Assembly: GCF_028882275.1 (NCBI RefSeq)
Contig: NZ_JARBUT010000007.1
Span: 62,001 to 126,000 of the forward strand
Source: Nocardiopsis sp. N85
GTDB lineage: Bacteria; Actinomycetota; Actinomycetes; Streptosporangiales; Streptosporangiaceae
Reading direction: 5' to 3'
Length of the DNA: 64,000 nt
How positions within the stretch are numbered: position 1 is the first letter of the stretch; each line of letters opens with the position of its first letter. Of this stretch, positions 43,376 through 53,948 are shown piece by piece. The notes beneath the pieces are model-generated. The model was given only the letters and a program-made list of their open reading frames with translations, did not search any database and was not told the DNA's origin. Made by a program: the position numbers and the translations under genes.

Positions 43376-44578
43376 ATGGCGGGTGACCGGATCGGGCTGG
43401 TGGAGATGCTCGCGGCGGCGGAGGACGCGGCACCGGTGGAGTCCCTCGACGTGGTGGCGCGGAACCTTCGCGACCGATTCGACGCGCATGCGGTGTCGTT
43501 CCTGTTCGTCGACATCGTCGGTCGGCAGATGGTGCGGGTCGACGAGGAGACCGCCACGCGGACCGGAGGAGGCCACGCCGGTCGGATCCCGCTGGCCGAC
43601 AGCGTCTACGACCGGGTGTTGCGCACCCAGGAACTGGTACGCGCCCCCGGTGACGGCCCCGGACAGCGGGTGCTCGCGCCGGTGACCAACCGGGGCGACA
43701 CCATCGGTGTTCTGGAGATCACCCTGCCGCACGTCACCGAGGAGATCCTGGACGAGGTCCGCGAGGCCGCGCACGCGCTGGCGTACATCATCGTCACCGA
43801 CCGCCGTTTCACCGATCTCTACCACTGGGGCCAGCGCACCACCCGGCTCACCTTGGCCGCCGAGATCCAACGCCAACTCCTGCCCGGAGCCCCCTCCTGC
43901 GAGGCCGCGCAGTTCGCCCTCGCCGCGGCCCTGACACCCGCCGACTCGGTCGCCGGGGACACCTACGACTACGCCCTCGACCACGACACCCTGCACCTGT
44001 CCATCACCGACACCATGGGCCATGACGTCAACTCCGCCCTCATGTCCACCCTTCTGATCAGCGCCTCCCGAGGCGCTCGCCGCGCCGACACCGACCTGGC
44101 CGAGCAGGCCCGCCGGACCCACCAGGCCCTTCTCGACCACGGCGGCCACACCCACGCCACCGGGCAGCTGGTGCGCATCGCCCTGGACGGGACCGGCGCG
44201 CGATTCGTCAACGCCGGACACCCCTGGCCGCTGCTCCTGCGGGACGGCATGGTGACCGAGGTGCGTCTGGACGTCGACCTGCCCTTCGGCATCCCCGCGC
44301 CCGCCTCCTACCAGGTACAGGACGTCGACCTGCGCCCCGGCGACCGCCTCGTCCTCTACACCGACGGTATGCAGGAACGCCGGGCGGAAACCGTCGACCT
44401 GCCCCGCCTGATCCGTGACACCGAAGGCGAACACCCCCGTGAGGTCGTACGGGCCCTCTCCACCGCGGTCACCGACGCCTGCGGCGGCCGGCTGGCCGAC
44501 GACGCCACCGTCATGTGCCTGGACTGGCACGGCCCCCACTCCGGAGGCCGCGACGCCCAGGCCGGTGCCGACAGGTGA
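43376..44578 (+). CDS. GAF-domain PP2C-type (SpoIIE) serine phosphatase
   Basis: From the ATG at 43376 the 400-residue protein has a GAF domain at about residues 15-150 and a SpoIIE/RsbU phosphatase domain at about 165-395. Metal-binding motifs are [21 protein letters not shown] (region), [41 protein letters not shown] and [10 protein letters not shown]. RsbU-like phosphatases activate partner-switching pathways by dephosphorylating a STAS protein. The GAF domain suggests a small-ligand or redox input. The upstream neighbour is an RsbW-like ATPase. Confidence 0.9.
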   Translation: MAGDRIGLVEMLAAAEDAAPVESLDVVARNLRDRFDAHAVSFLFVDIVGRQMVRVDEETATRTGGGHAGRIPLADSVYDRVLRTQELVRAPGDGPGQRVLAPVTNRGDTIGVLEITLPHVTEEILDEVREAAHALAYIIVTDRRFTDLYHWGQRTTRLTLAAEIQRQLLPGAPSCEAAQFALAAALTPADSVAGDTYDYALDHDTLHLSITDTMGHDVNSALMSTLLISASRGARRADTDLAEQARRTHQALLDHGGHTHATGQLVRIALDGTGARFVNAGHPWPLLLRDGMVTEVRLDVDLPFGIPAPASYQVQDVDLRPGDRLVLYTDGMQERRAETVDLPRLIRDTEGEHPREVVRALSTAVTDACGGRLADDATVMCLDWHGPHSGGRDAQAGADR

Positions 44579-44583
44579 GCAGT

Positions 44584-44600
44584 GCCGCACCCCGTGCGGC
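44584..44600 (+). terminator. Short hairpin after the SpoIIE gene
   Basis: GCCGCAC-CCC-GTGCGGC, a perfect 7-bp stem, starts five bases after the stop. Confidence 0.5.
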
Positions 44601-44777
44601 CCGGCCGACGACGGCCCCGTGCCCGGTACGCCCCGGCGGCCGAACCCCCGACGTTCGCGCGAGGCCCCACCATCCGATCCTGTGGTGATCCGGTCTCCCC
44701 GATGCTCGGAGCCCGGGTTCGACGCGGAGACATCGCGTCTTGACCTCAACACCGGTTGATGTTCGAGGATCGCCGTC

Positions 44778-45644
44778 ATGACAGAGAACAAGCGTTCCGT
44801 GAGACGGGTGGCGGTCATCGGCACAGGGGCCATCGGCGGTGCGGTGGCGCGGCGTCTGCTCGCCGACGGGCACGACGTGACGGTGTGGAACCGGACCGCG
44901 AACCGTGCGATCGATCTGGTGAACACGGGTGCCCGGCCGTCGGGATCCATCGAGGAGGCGGCGGCCTCCGCCGACTTGATCCTGTTCACCCTCACCGATT
45001 ACGCGGCGGTGCGACAGTGCCTGTCCGAACTGGGCACCGACCTGTCCGAGCGGACGATCGTCGTCATGTGCACCGGGACCGCGGACGACGCTCGGCAGGC
45101 CGCCCGGCAGGTCGCCCCCACGGGGGCCGACTACATCGACGCGGGCATCCAGACCTCACCGGAGATGATGGGCACCGATGCGGCGACCATTCTCTACAGC
45201 GGTTCGCGGGCCGCGTTCGAGCGGCACCTCACGACCCTCGCGTCGCTGAGCAGGCCCCGTTTCGTCGGGGAGGCGCCGGATGCGGCCGCCATCTGGGACC
45301 TCGCGCTCTTCGGTGTCTGGTACGACGCCCAACTGGGCCTGCTTCGAGCCATCGACACGGTGCGGCGGGCCGGCATCGACGTCACCGAGTTCTCCGACAC
45401 GGCGGCCACCCAGCTCGGTCACGTGGTCGCGGCGGTTCCCGCCACCGTCGCCGAGGCGCGAGAGGCCGAGTACCCCAGGGGCCCCGCCGACCTCACCGAG
45501 CACCTCACGGTCGTGCGTCACCTCATCGGGCTGCGGGCCGGTCGGCATCTCGGCGACGGCGGTCTGGCGCCGGTGGCGGCCAGGATCGAACGGCTCATCG
45601 CCGATGGACGCGGGCGAGAGGGGCTGACCGCGACGATCGGGTAG
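44778..45644 (+). CDS. NAD(P)-dependent oxidoreductase, imine-reductase-like
   Basis: The 288-residue protein opens with VAVIGTGAIGGAVARRLL and the WNRTANRA loop, whose Arg suggests NADPH, and ends with a mainly helical dimerisation domain (AAIWDLALFGVWYDAQLGLL). It belongs to the same group as the gene at 10764 but is clearly diverged from it. Imine reductase homologues act on cyclic imines in vitro; the physiological substrate is unknown. It is a single gene, followed on the other strand by a decayed reductase gene. Confidence 0.82.
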   Translation: MTENKRSVRRVAVIGTGAIGGAVARRLLADGHDVTVWNRTANRAIDLVNTGARPSGSIEEAAASADLILFTLTDYAAVRQCLSELGTDLSERTIVVMCTGTADDARQAARQVAPTGADYIDAGIQTSPEMMGTDAATILYSGSRAAFERHLTTLASLSRPRFVGEAPDAAAIWDLALFGVWYDAQLGLLRAIDTVRRAGIDVTEFSDTAATQLGHVVAAVPATVAEAREAEYPRGPADLTEHLTVVRHLIGLRAGRHLGDGGLAPVAARIERLIADGRGREGLTATIG

Positions 45645-45739
45645 TGTTCCGCGGCTTTTTCGCGGGCCCACCGACCTGAGGGGCGTCCCTCGACGGGCCC
45701 TGCCCGACCTCGGCCCCGGGCGGCGGCGCCGCCGTGGAG

Positions 45740-46185
45740 CGCCCCGTTCGGGCGCGGACGAGTTCGGTCGCGGTGGCCCCGTCGTCGAACACCTGCCGGT
45801 CCACGGCGGAGAGGAGGGCGGGGTCGAGTCCGCCGTCGACGAGCGGAACGCCCGCCCCCGCCAGGACCGGATGGCCCCTGAGGACCAGGCGGGCGATCTC
45901 CGACAGGAGGACGCCCGCCGGTTTCCCGCCACCGCACAGCCGGACGTCCTTCCCCCTCCTCCTTGACGACGGTGTCGAAGCGGGCGTTGGGCGTGTCGGC
46001 GAGTCCGGCGGCCTCGCGGCCGACGCTGGGCGTGGCCTCGGGCCGGTGGGCGTCGATCCAGGTGTTGTGGCCGGCCGAGCGCTCCTCATCGGCCAGGGCC
46101 GGGAAGAAGAAGTCGAACTCTCCGCAGGGACCCGCGGTCCGCCCGTCGAGGGGGGCGCGTGGCAGGCGAGTCCATGCTGGGAACG
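45740..46185 (-). pseudogene. RibD/dihydrofolate-reductase-like protein, internally deleted and frameshifted
   Basis: Reading leftward, LDGRTAGPCGEFDFFFPALA and GLADTPNARFDTVV appear in one frame; then about 60 residues expected in this family, including the MGRGTYE region, are missing, and after a run of G at about 45950-45960 homology resumes in another frame with GKDVRLCGGGKPAGVLLSEI, HPVLAGAGVPLVDGG and FDDGATATELVRA. The N-terminus lacks a usable start in frame. The imperfect palindrome CACTTCACTTGAGGTG at 46199-46214 may be a relict operator. The gene is dead by deletion and frameshift. Confidence 0.8.
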
Positions 46186-46286
46186 ACTCCGATCAAAGCA
46201 CTTCACTTGAGGTGACCAGAGGAGCGGCGGGCACCGCGGACCACGGTCGGCGGATATCCGGGGTGCGCGGCGCGGGTACGGGGCGC

Positions 46287-47045
46287 CTACATCCGGGTCC
46301 GGGCGTACTCGTGCAGCGCGTCGCGGACGAACGCCGCGCCCTCCGCCCCCTGGTAGGTGGCGATGAAGGCCGGGTTCTCGACATAGGTGTCGGCCAGGCA
46401 CGTCACCATCGAGATCGCGCGCTCCCGATCGCCCTCGGCCGTCGGGGTGCCCGGGATCCCGGACAGCCACTCCACGTGCCGGGCCGCCACCCCCTGGGCG
46501 CGCGCCGACACGGGCGCGACCCCCTCCCCCCGAGCGGCGACCCACGCGGCGACCAGGTCCTCGGTGTCCCGCTTCCATGCCTGCTGCTCCCGCAGGCTCT
46601 TGGCGTGCCACCACTCGTGGCCCGCTCGGAACGCGTCCTCCCCCCAGCGCTCGGTCACCTCGTCCCGGTAGCGGTCGTTGAACCCCTCCAGCAGCACGTC
46701 CGCGCACGGTTCCGCCCCGGCCTCCCGGGCCGTCAAGACGTGCCGCACCGCCCGGAGGTCCCGGTCGATCCGGTCGCGTTCCTCCTCCAGTGCGGCGATG
46801 TGCGCCCGGAGCCCGTCGCACTCGTCGACCTCCTCGGCCAGGACCTCGGCGATGGCCGCCAGTCCCATGCCCGTCCGGCGCAACAGCAGGATGCGCCGCA
46901 GGCGGGCGACCTCGCCGGGACCGTAATGGCGGTGGCCGTTGTCACCCACCCGGGAGGGGGGCAGGAGTCCGACGCGGTCGTAGTGCCGCAGGGTGCGGCC
47001 GGTGACGCCCGCCCTGGTCGCGAGTTCCCGGATCGTCCACTCCAT
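46287..47045 (-). CDS. MerR-family regulator with TipAS antibiotic-recognition domain
   Basis: The 252-residue protein has a MerR winged helix at residues 1-70 (WTIRELATRAGVTGRTLRHYDRVG and RLRRILLLRRTGMGLAAI as regions), a long coiled coil at about 75-115 (HIAALEEERDRIDRDLRAV), and a TipAS-like helical domain with FNDRYRDEVTERWGEDAF and a closing ALHEYARTRM. TipAS domains bind thiopeptides and other drugs. It is 17 bases downstream of the DUF2268 gene, and the promoter of that pair has the 19-bp-spacer MerR architecture, so autoregulation is likely. Confidence 0.9.
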   Translation of the reverse strand: MEWTIRELATRAGVTGRTLRHYDRVGLLPPSRVGDNGHRHYGPGEVARLRRILLLRRTGMGLAAIAEVLAEEVDECDGLRAHIAALEEERDRIDRDLRAVRHVLTAREAGAEPCADVLLEGFNDRYRDEVTERWGEDAFRAGHEWWHAKSLREQQAWKRDTEDLVAAWVAARGEGVAPVSARAQGVAARHVEWLSGIPGTPTAEGDRERAISMVTCLADTYVENPAFIATYQGAEGAAFVRDALHEYARTRM

Positions 47046-47062
47046 GGTCGTCCCCCCGTCCG

Positions 47063-47953
47063 TCACCGGCCCAGATGGCGCAGCGCGGTGTCGATGACCT
47101 CCGTGCGGTCGGCGCGCACGGCCTCGGCGGCGGTGCGCCCCGTGGCCGCCAGGTAGGCGTCGGCCAACCGGTTGCCGACGGCGTACCCGGCACCGGTCGG
47201 CAGCCCCACCGGCGTGGCGCCGAACCGTTCCGCGCTCGCGTCGCCGTGCACCCAGGCCGTGAAATTCTCCATGCCGGTCACGTCGAGCCCCGACAGCACC
47301 TTGCCGAAGACCGCCTCGTCGTCCAGGGACGGTACACCGATACGGGTGCGACCGAGCGCGTCGCCGTACAGCTCCCGGGCGAAGGCGTCGGCCAGACCCT
47401 CGCCGATCACGTGCTCGCCGACGGTGACGGTCGCCGGATCCCACACGACCCCGCCCGGTCCGTAGCGCAGGTTGTGGTGGAGTTCGTGCACGGCGGTGGC
47501 CTCCAGCCGCTCCACGTTCTCGGGGAAGGGCCACAGGGTGATGGTGATGTATCCGGCCAGGCCGCCGGAGCCGGCCAAGCCCAGGACCGGCCCCATGAAG
47601 TGGGGGTCGCCCGGGTCGCCGAGCACGAACAGCACGGTGATGTCGGGGCCCTCCATCCCCGGCGTTCCCTTGAGCAGCACGGCCGACGCCTCGTCGAGGG
47701 CGCTTCTCATCCGGCCCCAGGCGTCGGCCGCCGCCAACGTGTCGAGCGCCGCGAGGCAGCGTTCCTCGTCGCGGTCGAGGGGGAACCCGAAGGACCGCAG
47801 GTGCAGGTCGGCGAGGTCGACCTCGCCGGGGACGAAACGGTACATGTCCCGCACGGGTTCGAGCATGGCGCGCAGCAGGTCGAGGCGGTCGGCGGCGGGG
47901 GCGCGCAGGATGCGCCCCATGGAGGTCAGGGTGTCCGCAACGGTGATCTTCAT
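47063..47953 (-). CDS. DUF2268 putative zinc metalloprotease
   Basis: The 296-residue product carries His156-Glu-x-x-His160 (VHELHHNLRY) and a downstream Glu in GEGLADAFARELYG (Glu185), the gluzincin layout of DUF2268 proteins, related to the B. subtilis YjaZ/HSP-type domain. There is no signal peptide, so it is probably cytoplasmic. It is the first gene of an operon with a TipAS-type MerR regulator, which suggests a role in a drug or stress response. The start lies seven bases after the -10 box, so the mRNA is probably leaderless. Confidence 0.82.
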   Translation of the reverse strand: MKITVADTLTSMGRILRAPAADRLDLLRAMLEPVRDMYRFVPGEVDLADLHLRSFGFPLDRDEERCLAALDTLAAADAWGRMRSALDEASAVLLKGTPGMEGPDITVLFVLGDPGDPHFMGPVLGLAGSGGLAGYITITLWPFPENVERLEATAVHELHHNLRYGPGGVVWDPATVTVGEHVIGEGLADAFARELYGDALGRTRIGVPSLDDEAVFGKVLSGLDVTGMENFTAWVHGDASAERFGATPVGLPTGAGYAVGNRLADAYLAATGRTAAEAVRADRTEVIDTALRHLGR

Positions 47954-47960
47954 GGGCCCG

Positions 47961-47991
47961 ACGCTAGGGGTTGACGCTGCGTCAAGGTCAA
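47961..47991 (-). promoter_or_regulatory. MerR-type promoter of the DUF2268/MerR operon
   Basis: On the minus strand TTGACC (47986-47991) and TAGCGT (47961-47966) are separated by exactly 19 bases, and the spacer holds TTGACGC-T-GCGTCAA, a perfect inverted repeat (47971-47985). This is the classic MerR architecture, in which a bound activator twists an overlong spacer. Confidence 0.85.
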
Positions 47992-48204
47992 ACCCGAAGG
48001 CGGCCCCCTTCGCCCGTGGCACCGTCCACGCGCTCACGCGGCCCCTTCCCCCCGGGCCCCGGCATTCGACGGCCACGGTCTCGCGATACCGGTCCGGTCA
48101 CCGGGTCGGCATGGTGCGCTCGTCGGACACGGGACGGGGGGAGACGCGGGGATCGCTCATGGGCGTCGGCCTCGGGAAGCACGGCCGGGGACGGTCAACG
48201 GGAT

Positions 48205-48228
48205 GTCGCCGGTCCCTGGACCGGCGAC
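48205..48228. terminator. Hairpin downstream of glutamate dehydrogenase
   Basis: GTCGCCGGTCC-CT-GGACCGGCGAC is an 11-bp perfect stem about 77 bases beyond the gdhA stop. No other gene lies between 47992 and 48304. Confidence 0.55.
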
Positions 48229-48304
48229 GTGATCGGCCGCCCTCGCCGCGCGGCCGCCGTGGTCCCGGTGCGCGGGGAGACGCCCACCGGGACCGTCCGG
48301 CGAC

Positions 48305-49777
<1,473 letters not shown>

Positions 49778-49938
49778 TTACACAGGCCGCTCGTGTTCCG
49801 TTGACCACGGTGTCCCCTCCCGCGTGCGGTAACGGCGAGGGCGCTCCGGGAGTGTGATCGGATACGGACAGGGGGCACCATGGTTCACATCCGTTTCCGG
49901 GGCCCCTCGGTCCGCCCTCCGTGCCAGGAAGGACGCTC

Positions 49939-50619
49939 ATGCCGTTCCCGTCCGACGTCCCTCTCTCCGACCTGGTCCGCCGATGGCAGCGGGGCTGGGG
50001 AACGGCGCGCTCCCTTTCCCCGCCGGTGGAGGAGGACGGGGCGCTGCGCGTGCACTTCGGCTTCGCGCACCGCCACGACGAGTACGTGCTGCTCGACGTC
50101 GACCGGGAACCCGACACGATCCGGGCCGTCGCCGCGCGGGTGCTCGACTCGCCGCACACGGACTGGGTGACCGTTCCCACGACCGTGCCCGACAAGACGA
50201 CGCTGCTGTTGCAGGAGGCGGGGCTGGCGGTCGACCCGGGCTACGAGACGCTCATGGACGTGGACCTGGAGGATCACCCGGTCATCGAACCGCCGAGGCC
50301 CTACGGTGTCACGGTCGGGAAGGCGAGGGCGGTGATCCGCGTGCGGATCACGACCCCGCAGGGGGACGAGGCGGCCTCCGGCGCGGTGGGCGTCGGTGAC
50401 GACGACGCCGTGGCCGACGCCATCGTCACCGAGCCCGAGCACCGGCGCCGGGGGCTGGGCGGGGCGGTGATGTCCGCGCTGGCGGAGCACGCCCGCAGGG
50501 CGGGTGCGACCCGGGGGGTGCTGATGGCCTCCTCGGAGGGACGGCACCTGTACACCTCTCTGGGCTGGAGCACTCGGGCGACGGTCCTCATCGCCCGCGC
50601 ACCCCGCGCCATCGGCTGA
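49939..50619 (+). CDS. GNAT-family N-acetyltransferase
   Basis: AGGAAGGA precedes the ATG at 49939. Of 226 residues, the C-terminal half has the acetyl-CoA loop VTEPEHRRRGLGGAVMSALA and the closing RHLYTSLGWSTRATVLIARA of GNAT enzymes. The first 130 residues resemble a degenerate second GNAT-like half, as in two-domain members. The acceptor is unknown. It stands alone between gdhA and a decayed phosphotransferase gene. Confidence 0.8.
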   Translation: MPFPSDVPLSDLVRRWQRGWGTARSLSPPVEEDGALRVHFGFAHRHDEYVLLDVDREPDTIRAVAARVLDSPHTDWVTVPTTVPDKTTLLLQEAGLAVDPGYETLMDVDLEDHPVIEPPRPYGVTVGKARAVIRVRITTPQGDEAASGAVGVGDDDAVADAIVTEPEHRRRGLGGAVMSALAEHARRAGATRGVLMASSEGRHLYTSLGWSTRATVLIARAPRAIG

Positions 50620-50721
50620 GCGGACACCGGGCACGGCCCCGGCCGGAACCACTTCTCCGGTCCCACCCGGGGATCGCACGTGCCGCCGGGTCTCCCCGGT
50701 CCGATCGTGCGAGGCTGGGGG

Positions 50722-51562
50722 ATGACCGATGCCCGAAACCCCCTGCCCGGCGGCATGATGAACACCGTCATCCGCCGCGGCGACCGGGTCGTCCGACCGC
50801 CCCCTCGACGGCCGCCGCCCTGCACCGCCACCTGCGAGCCCTGGCCGACGGCGGCTTCGACGGCGCGCCGCGCCCTCTGGCCCTGCGTCCCGACGGTCGC
50901 GAGGAGTTGGGCTTCGTCGAGGGGGAGGTGGCCCTGCCCCCGTTCCCCTCCTGGGTCGCCGGCGACGAGGTCCTGGCCTCAGCGGCCCGTCTGCTGCGCC
51001 GTTACCACGACGCCGCCGCCAGCCTCCCGCACGACCGCGACGCGCCCTGGCCGGGCGACCTCGCGGATCCGCGCGGGGCGGGCCGGTCCTGTGCCACAAC
51101 GACCCGTGCGTGGAGAACATCGTGTTCCGCGACCGTCGCGCGGCGGCGCTCATCGACTTCGACCTGGCCGCCCCCGGCCGCCCGATCTGGGACGTGGCGG
51201 CCCTGGCCCACCACATGGGCCCCACCCTGCCGCCCGAAGCCGCCACCGGGCGGGTCTGGGAGGACCTGGACACCGCCCGTCGTCTGTGCCTGATCGCCGA
51301 CTCCTACGGGCTGGCCGGTCGAGAGCGCGCCCTGCTGCCGCAGACCGTGGAGGAGTACCTGGCCGTGGCCCGCGTGTTCGTGGCCGGGCGGGTCGCGGCC
51401 GGGGACGCGGGGTTCGTCGACGCCCTGGAACACGGCGGCGGGTGGGCGCGCTGGGATCGTCGGCGGGACTGGCCGTCCGACCGGCGGTCCGGGCTGGTCC
51501 GCGCGCTGACCGCGCCCGGGGCCGTCGACGGCCGACCGGGGGTCAGGGGGCACGGCGGGTGA
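50722..51562 (+). pseudogene. Aminoglycoside-phosphotransferase-like kinase with two frameshifts
   Basis: The start MTDARNPLPGGMMNTVIRRG is in one frame. Homology moves to a second frame at a run of five C (50800-50804), giving LGFVEGEVALPPFPSWV and LLRRYHDA, and to a third frame near 51071-51087, giving the kinase core LCHNDPCVENIVFRD with catalytic HND and Asn, then AALIDFDLAAPG with the Mg-binding Asp. Both shifts correspond to the loss of one base. Motifs remain well kept, so decay is recent or reflects sequencing errors in GC runs. It overlaps the end of the convergent XRE gene by 20 bases. Confidence 0.82.
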
Positions 51563-52106
51563 CGGCCACCAGGTACCGGCACTCCTTCTCCCCGGGGTTG
51601 TGGAACTCGCACGGTGCGGCCGGGCCCAACCGGAGGCAGTCACCCTCGTCCAGCAGGTGCGCGGTCTCCCCCTCGCGGAACTCCAGCGTCCCCTCCATCA
51701 CCCAGATCTGGTGGTGGGTGAAGGCGTAGGCCTCGGCGGGGAAGGACACCCGCGCACCCGGAGGCAGGTGCACCTCCACGAGTTCGAGTCGGCCGTCGGA
51801 GGTGGGCGAGACGGCCCGCCGGGTGTACCCGGTGTCGGGGTCGGTCCACACCGGTTGTTCATCGCGTCGGGCCAGCCTGCGCTCTCCGCGCTCGGCGCTG
51901 GCGATCAGTTCCGACAGGGTGATGCCGAGGGCCGCGGAGAGCCGGCCCAGCAGGGATGCGGTGGGCTGGACGTCGCCGTTCTCGATGCGGCTGATCATGG
52001 CCCGGGACACCCCGGAACGGTCGGCCAGGGCGGCCCCGGTCAGACCGCGGTCGGTGCGCAGACGCTGGAGGGCGGTGGCGAGGGCCACATGGAGGTCGTC
52101 GCTCAT
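51543..52106 (-). CDS. XRE-family regulator with C-terminal cupin domain
   Basis: The 187-residue protein has an HTH_3 domain at about residues 10-65 (ALADRSGVSRAMISRIENGD) and a small cupin barrel at 90-185 (LVEVHLPPGARVSFP, HHQIWVMEGTLEFREGE, CEFHNPGEKECRYLV). PuuR-like regulators of this design sense small metabolites. It is divergent from the PAT-type acetyltransferase gene, only 40 bases away, so it probably controls that gene. I chose the ATG at 52106; an in-frame upstream start would overlap the promoter region. Confidence 0.88.
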   Translation of the reverse strand: MSDDLHVALATALQRLRTDRGLTGAALADRSGVSRAMISRIENGDVQPTASLLGRLSAALGITLSELIASAERGERRLARRDEQPVWTDPDTGYTRRAVSPTSDGRLELVEVHLPPGARVSFPAEAYAFTHHQIWVMEGTLEFREGETAHLLDEGDCLRLGPAAPCEFHNPGEKECRYLVAVTRRAP

Positions 52107-52146
52107 GGGTTCATCATAGTGAACATATTCGTCTACCATCCTCAAT

Positions 52147-52668
52147 ATGAACGTGACGCCGACCCTCTACACCGTTCGTGACGCCACCCCGGCCGACGCC
52201 GCCGCCTGCGCCGACGTCTACGCGCCCTACGTCACCGACACCGCCATCACCTTCGAACTGGATCCCCCCACCACCGAGGAGATGGTCGAGCGCATCGCCA
52301 CCGCCCGTCGCGACCACGCCTGGCTCGTCCTGGAGGACGCCACCGGCGACGTCCTCGGCTACGCCTACGGCGGCGCCTTCCGCGCCCGCCCCGCCTACCG
52401 GTGGTCCTGCGAGGTCAGCGTCTACCTCCGCCGAGGCGTGCGCCGCACCGGCGCCGGCCGCGCCCTGTACGGCGCGCTCCTACCCCGCCTGGCCGAACGC
52501 GGCATGACCCGCGCCATCGCCTGCATGACCCTGCCCAACGACGCCAGCCTCGGCCTGCACCGATCCCTGGGTTTCACCGACGTCGGCGTCATGCACCGGG
52601 TCGGCCGCAAGCACGGCGTCTGGCACGACGTCGCCTGGGCCGAACTCGACCTCACCACCCTGCGCTGA
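52147..52668 (+). CDS. Phosphinothricin N-acetyltransferase-like GNAT enzyme
   Basis: The 173-residue protein matches the PAT/Bar subgroup: VRDATPADAAACADVYAPYV, DTAITFELDPPTTEEM, SCEVSVYLRRGVRRTGAGRA with the acetyl-CoA loop, and HRSLGFTDVGVMHRVGRKHG. PAT-like enzymes acetylate phosphinothricin, methionine sulfone or related amino groups. There is no ribosome site before the ATG and it lies close to an AT-rich promoter-like patch, so a leaderless message is likely. It is divergent from the XRE-cupin regulator. Confidence 0.88.
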   Translation: MNVTPTLYTVRDATPADAAACADVYAPYVTDTAITFELDPPTTEEMVERIATARRDHAWLVLEDATGDVLGYAYGGAFRARPAYRWSCEVSVYLRRGVRRTGAGRALYGALLPRLAERGMTRAIACMTLPNDASLGLHRSLGFTDVGVMHRVGRKHGVWHDVAWAELDLTTLR

Positions 52669-52768
52669 CCCCCCGCGGAGCCCCCGAAATCCGATGCGGG
52701 CCCCACCACCGACACCTATCCTCAGAGGGATCCCGTCCCTTTCGCGCACCCTCGGGGGAATCGAGCCC

Positions 52769-53734
52769 GTGTCCGCAGCACCCGTCCGCCACCGCCCCTC
52801 CGGCCTGGCCTTCGCCCTCGCCTCGGCCCTGGCCTTCGGCGGTTCGGGTGTCTTCGCCCGCCCCCTGCTCGACGCGGGCATGGACCCGCTCCACGTCACC
52901 TGGCTTCGCCTGGCCGGGGCCGCGCTGCTGCTGTCGCCCATCGCCGTGCGCCACCGCCGCGTCCTGACCCGCCGCCCCCTGCTCATCCTCGCCTACGGGG
53001 TGTTCCCCATGGCCGGGGTCCAGGCCCTGTACTTCGCCGCGATCGCCCGCATCCCCGTCGGGATCGCTCTGCTCATCGAATTCCTCGGCCCCGTCCTGGT
53101 CCTGCTGTGGCTGCGCACGGTACGCCGCACCCGCGTCTCCCCCGCCGCCGCGATCGGCGTCATCCTGGCCGTGGCCGGGCTGGGGCTGCTGCTGGAGGTA
53201 TGGGCCGGGATGCGCCTGGACGTCATCGGGGTGGCCCTCGCCCTGGGCGCGGCGGCCGGTCAGGCCGCCTACTTCCTGCTGTCGGACCGCACCGGCGACG
53301 ACGCCGACCCACTGGCCGTCATCGCCTTCGGCTCCATCACCGCCACCGTCCTGCTGCTGCCCCTGGCCCGGCCCTGGACCCTGGACCGGGGCCTGCTGAC
53401 CGCGTCCATGGACCTGGGCCCGCTACCGGTGCCCGGGTGGGCCCTGGCCCTGTGGCTGGGCCTGGTGTGCACCGCGATCGCCTACTTCACCGGCATCGCC
53501 GCCGTGCGCCGCCTGTCGCCGCAGATCGCCGGCGGCGTCGCCTACCTGGAGGTTGTCACCGCGATCGTGCTGGCCTGGGTGCTGCTGGGCGAGGCACTCA
53601 CCCCGGTACAGATCGCGGGCGCGGTCGTCATCGTCACGGGGGCGTTCATCGCCCAGACCGCCGTTCCCGGCACCCCGGAGCCTCCGGCGGCGACACCCGC
53701 CGAACCGGACGACCGGCCCGCCGCCCTGACCTGA
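52769..53734 (+). CDS. EamA-family transporter (RhtA-like exporter)
   Basis: GTG 52769 gives 321 residues with ten predicted membrane helices in two five-helix EamA repeats. FALASALAFGGSGVFARPLL opens the first, and LGPVLVLLWLRTV and GGVAYLEVVTAIVLAWVLLG mark repeat ends. Such proteins export amino acids or other metabolites. The C-terminal tail is Pro/Ala-rich. It follows the PAT-like gene by 100 bases on the same strand. A 50-base repeat with a hairpin lies 31 bases after its stop. Confidence 0.88.
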   Translation: MSAAPVRHRPSGLAFALASALAFGGSGVFARPLLDAGMDPLHVTWLRLAGAALLLSPIAVRHRRVLTRRPLLILAYGVFPMAGVQALYFAAIARIPVGIALLIEFLGPVLVLLWLRTVRRTRVSPAAAIGVILAVAGLGLLLEVWAGMRLDVIGVALALGAAAGQAAYFLLSDRTGDDADPLAVIAFGSITATVLLLPLARPWTLDRGLLTASMDLGPLPVPGWALALWLGLVCTAIAYFTGIAAVRRLSPQIAGGVAYLEVVTAIVLAWVLLGEALTPVQIAGAVVIVTGAFIAQTAVPGTPEPPAATPAEPDDRPAALT

Positions 53735-53765
53735 CACCGACGCGTCCACCCGGCTTCTCGGCGTC

Positions 53766-53815
53766 CCATCGGTCTCGGACGGGGACCGACGATGCCACGG
53801 CACACGACGGAGCCC
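53766..53815. repeat. 50-base direct repeat, left copy
   Basis: This block matches the one at 57315-57364 at 49 of 50 positions (T or C at position 28), in the same orientation. It begins CCATCGGTCTCGG, ends ACACGACGGAGCCC, and includes a TCGGTC/GACCGA stem. The flanks of the two copies are unrelated. Confidence 0.9.
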
Positions 53816-53948
53816 AGGGGGTCGAGACTGGGCCTGGTGGTGCTGCTGGGACCGGACTCCGACGTGGGCCGCGCCCTCGCCCACCGCGCCCGCACCGCCT
53901 TGGGCGCCGGTGGCCACCGGGTGTGAGGACTTCGCTAGATTGCGGTGC

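Noticed and set aside
52113-52135. TAGTGAACATATTCGTCTA as operator of the XRE-cupin/PAT pair
   Set aside because: Only the outermost three bases and a GAA/TTC core pair; too weak to call without conservation data.
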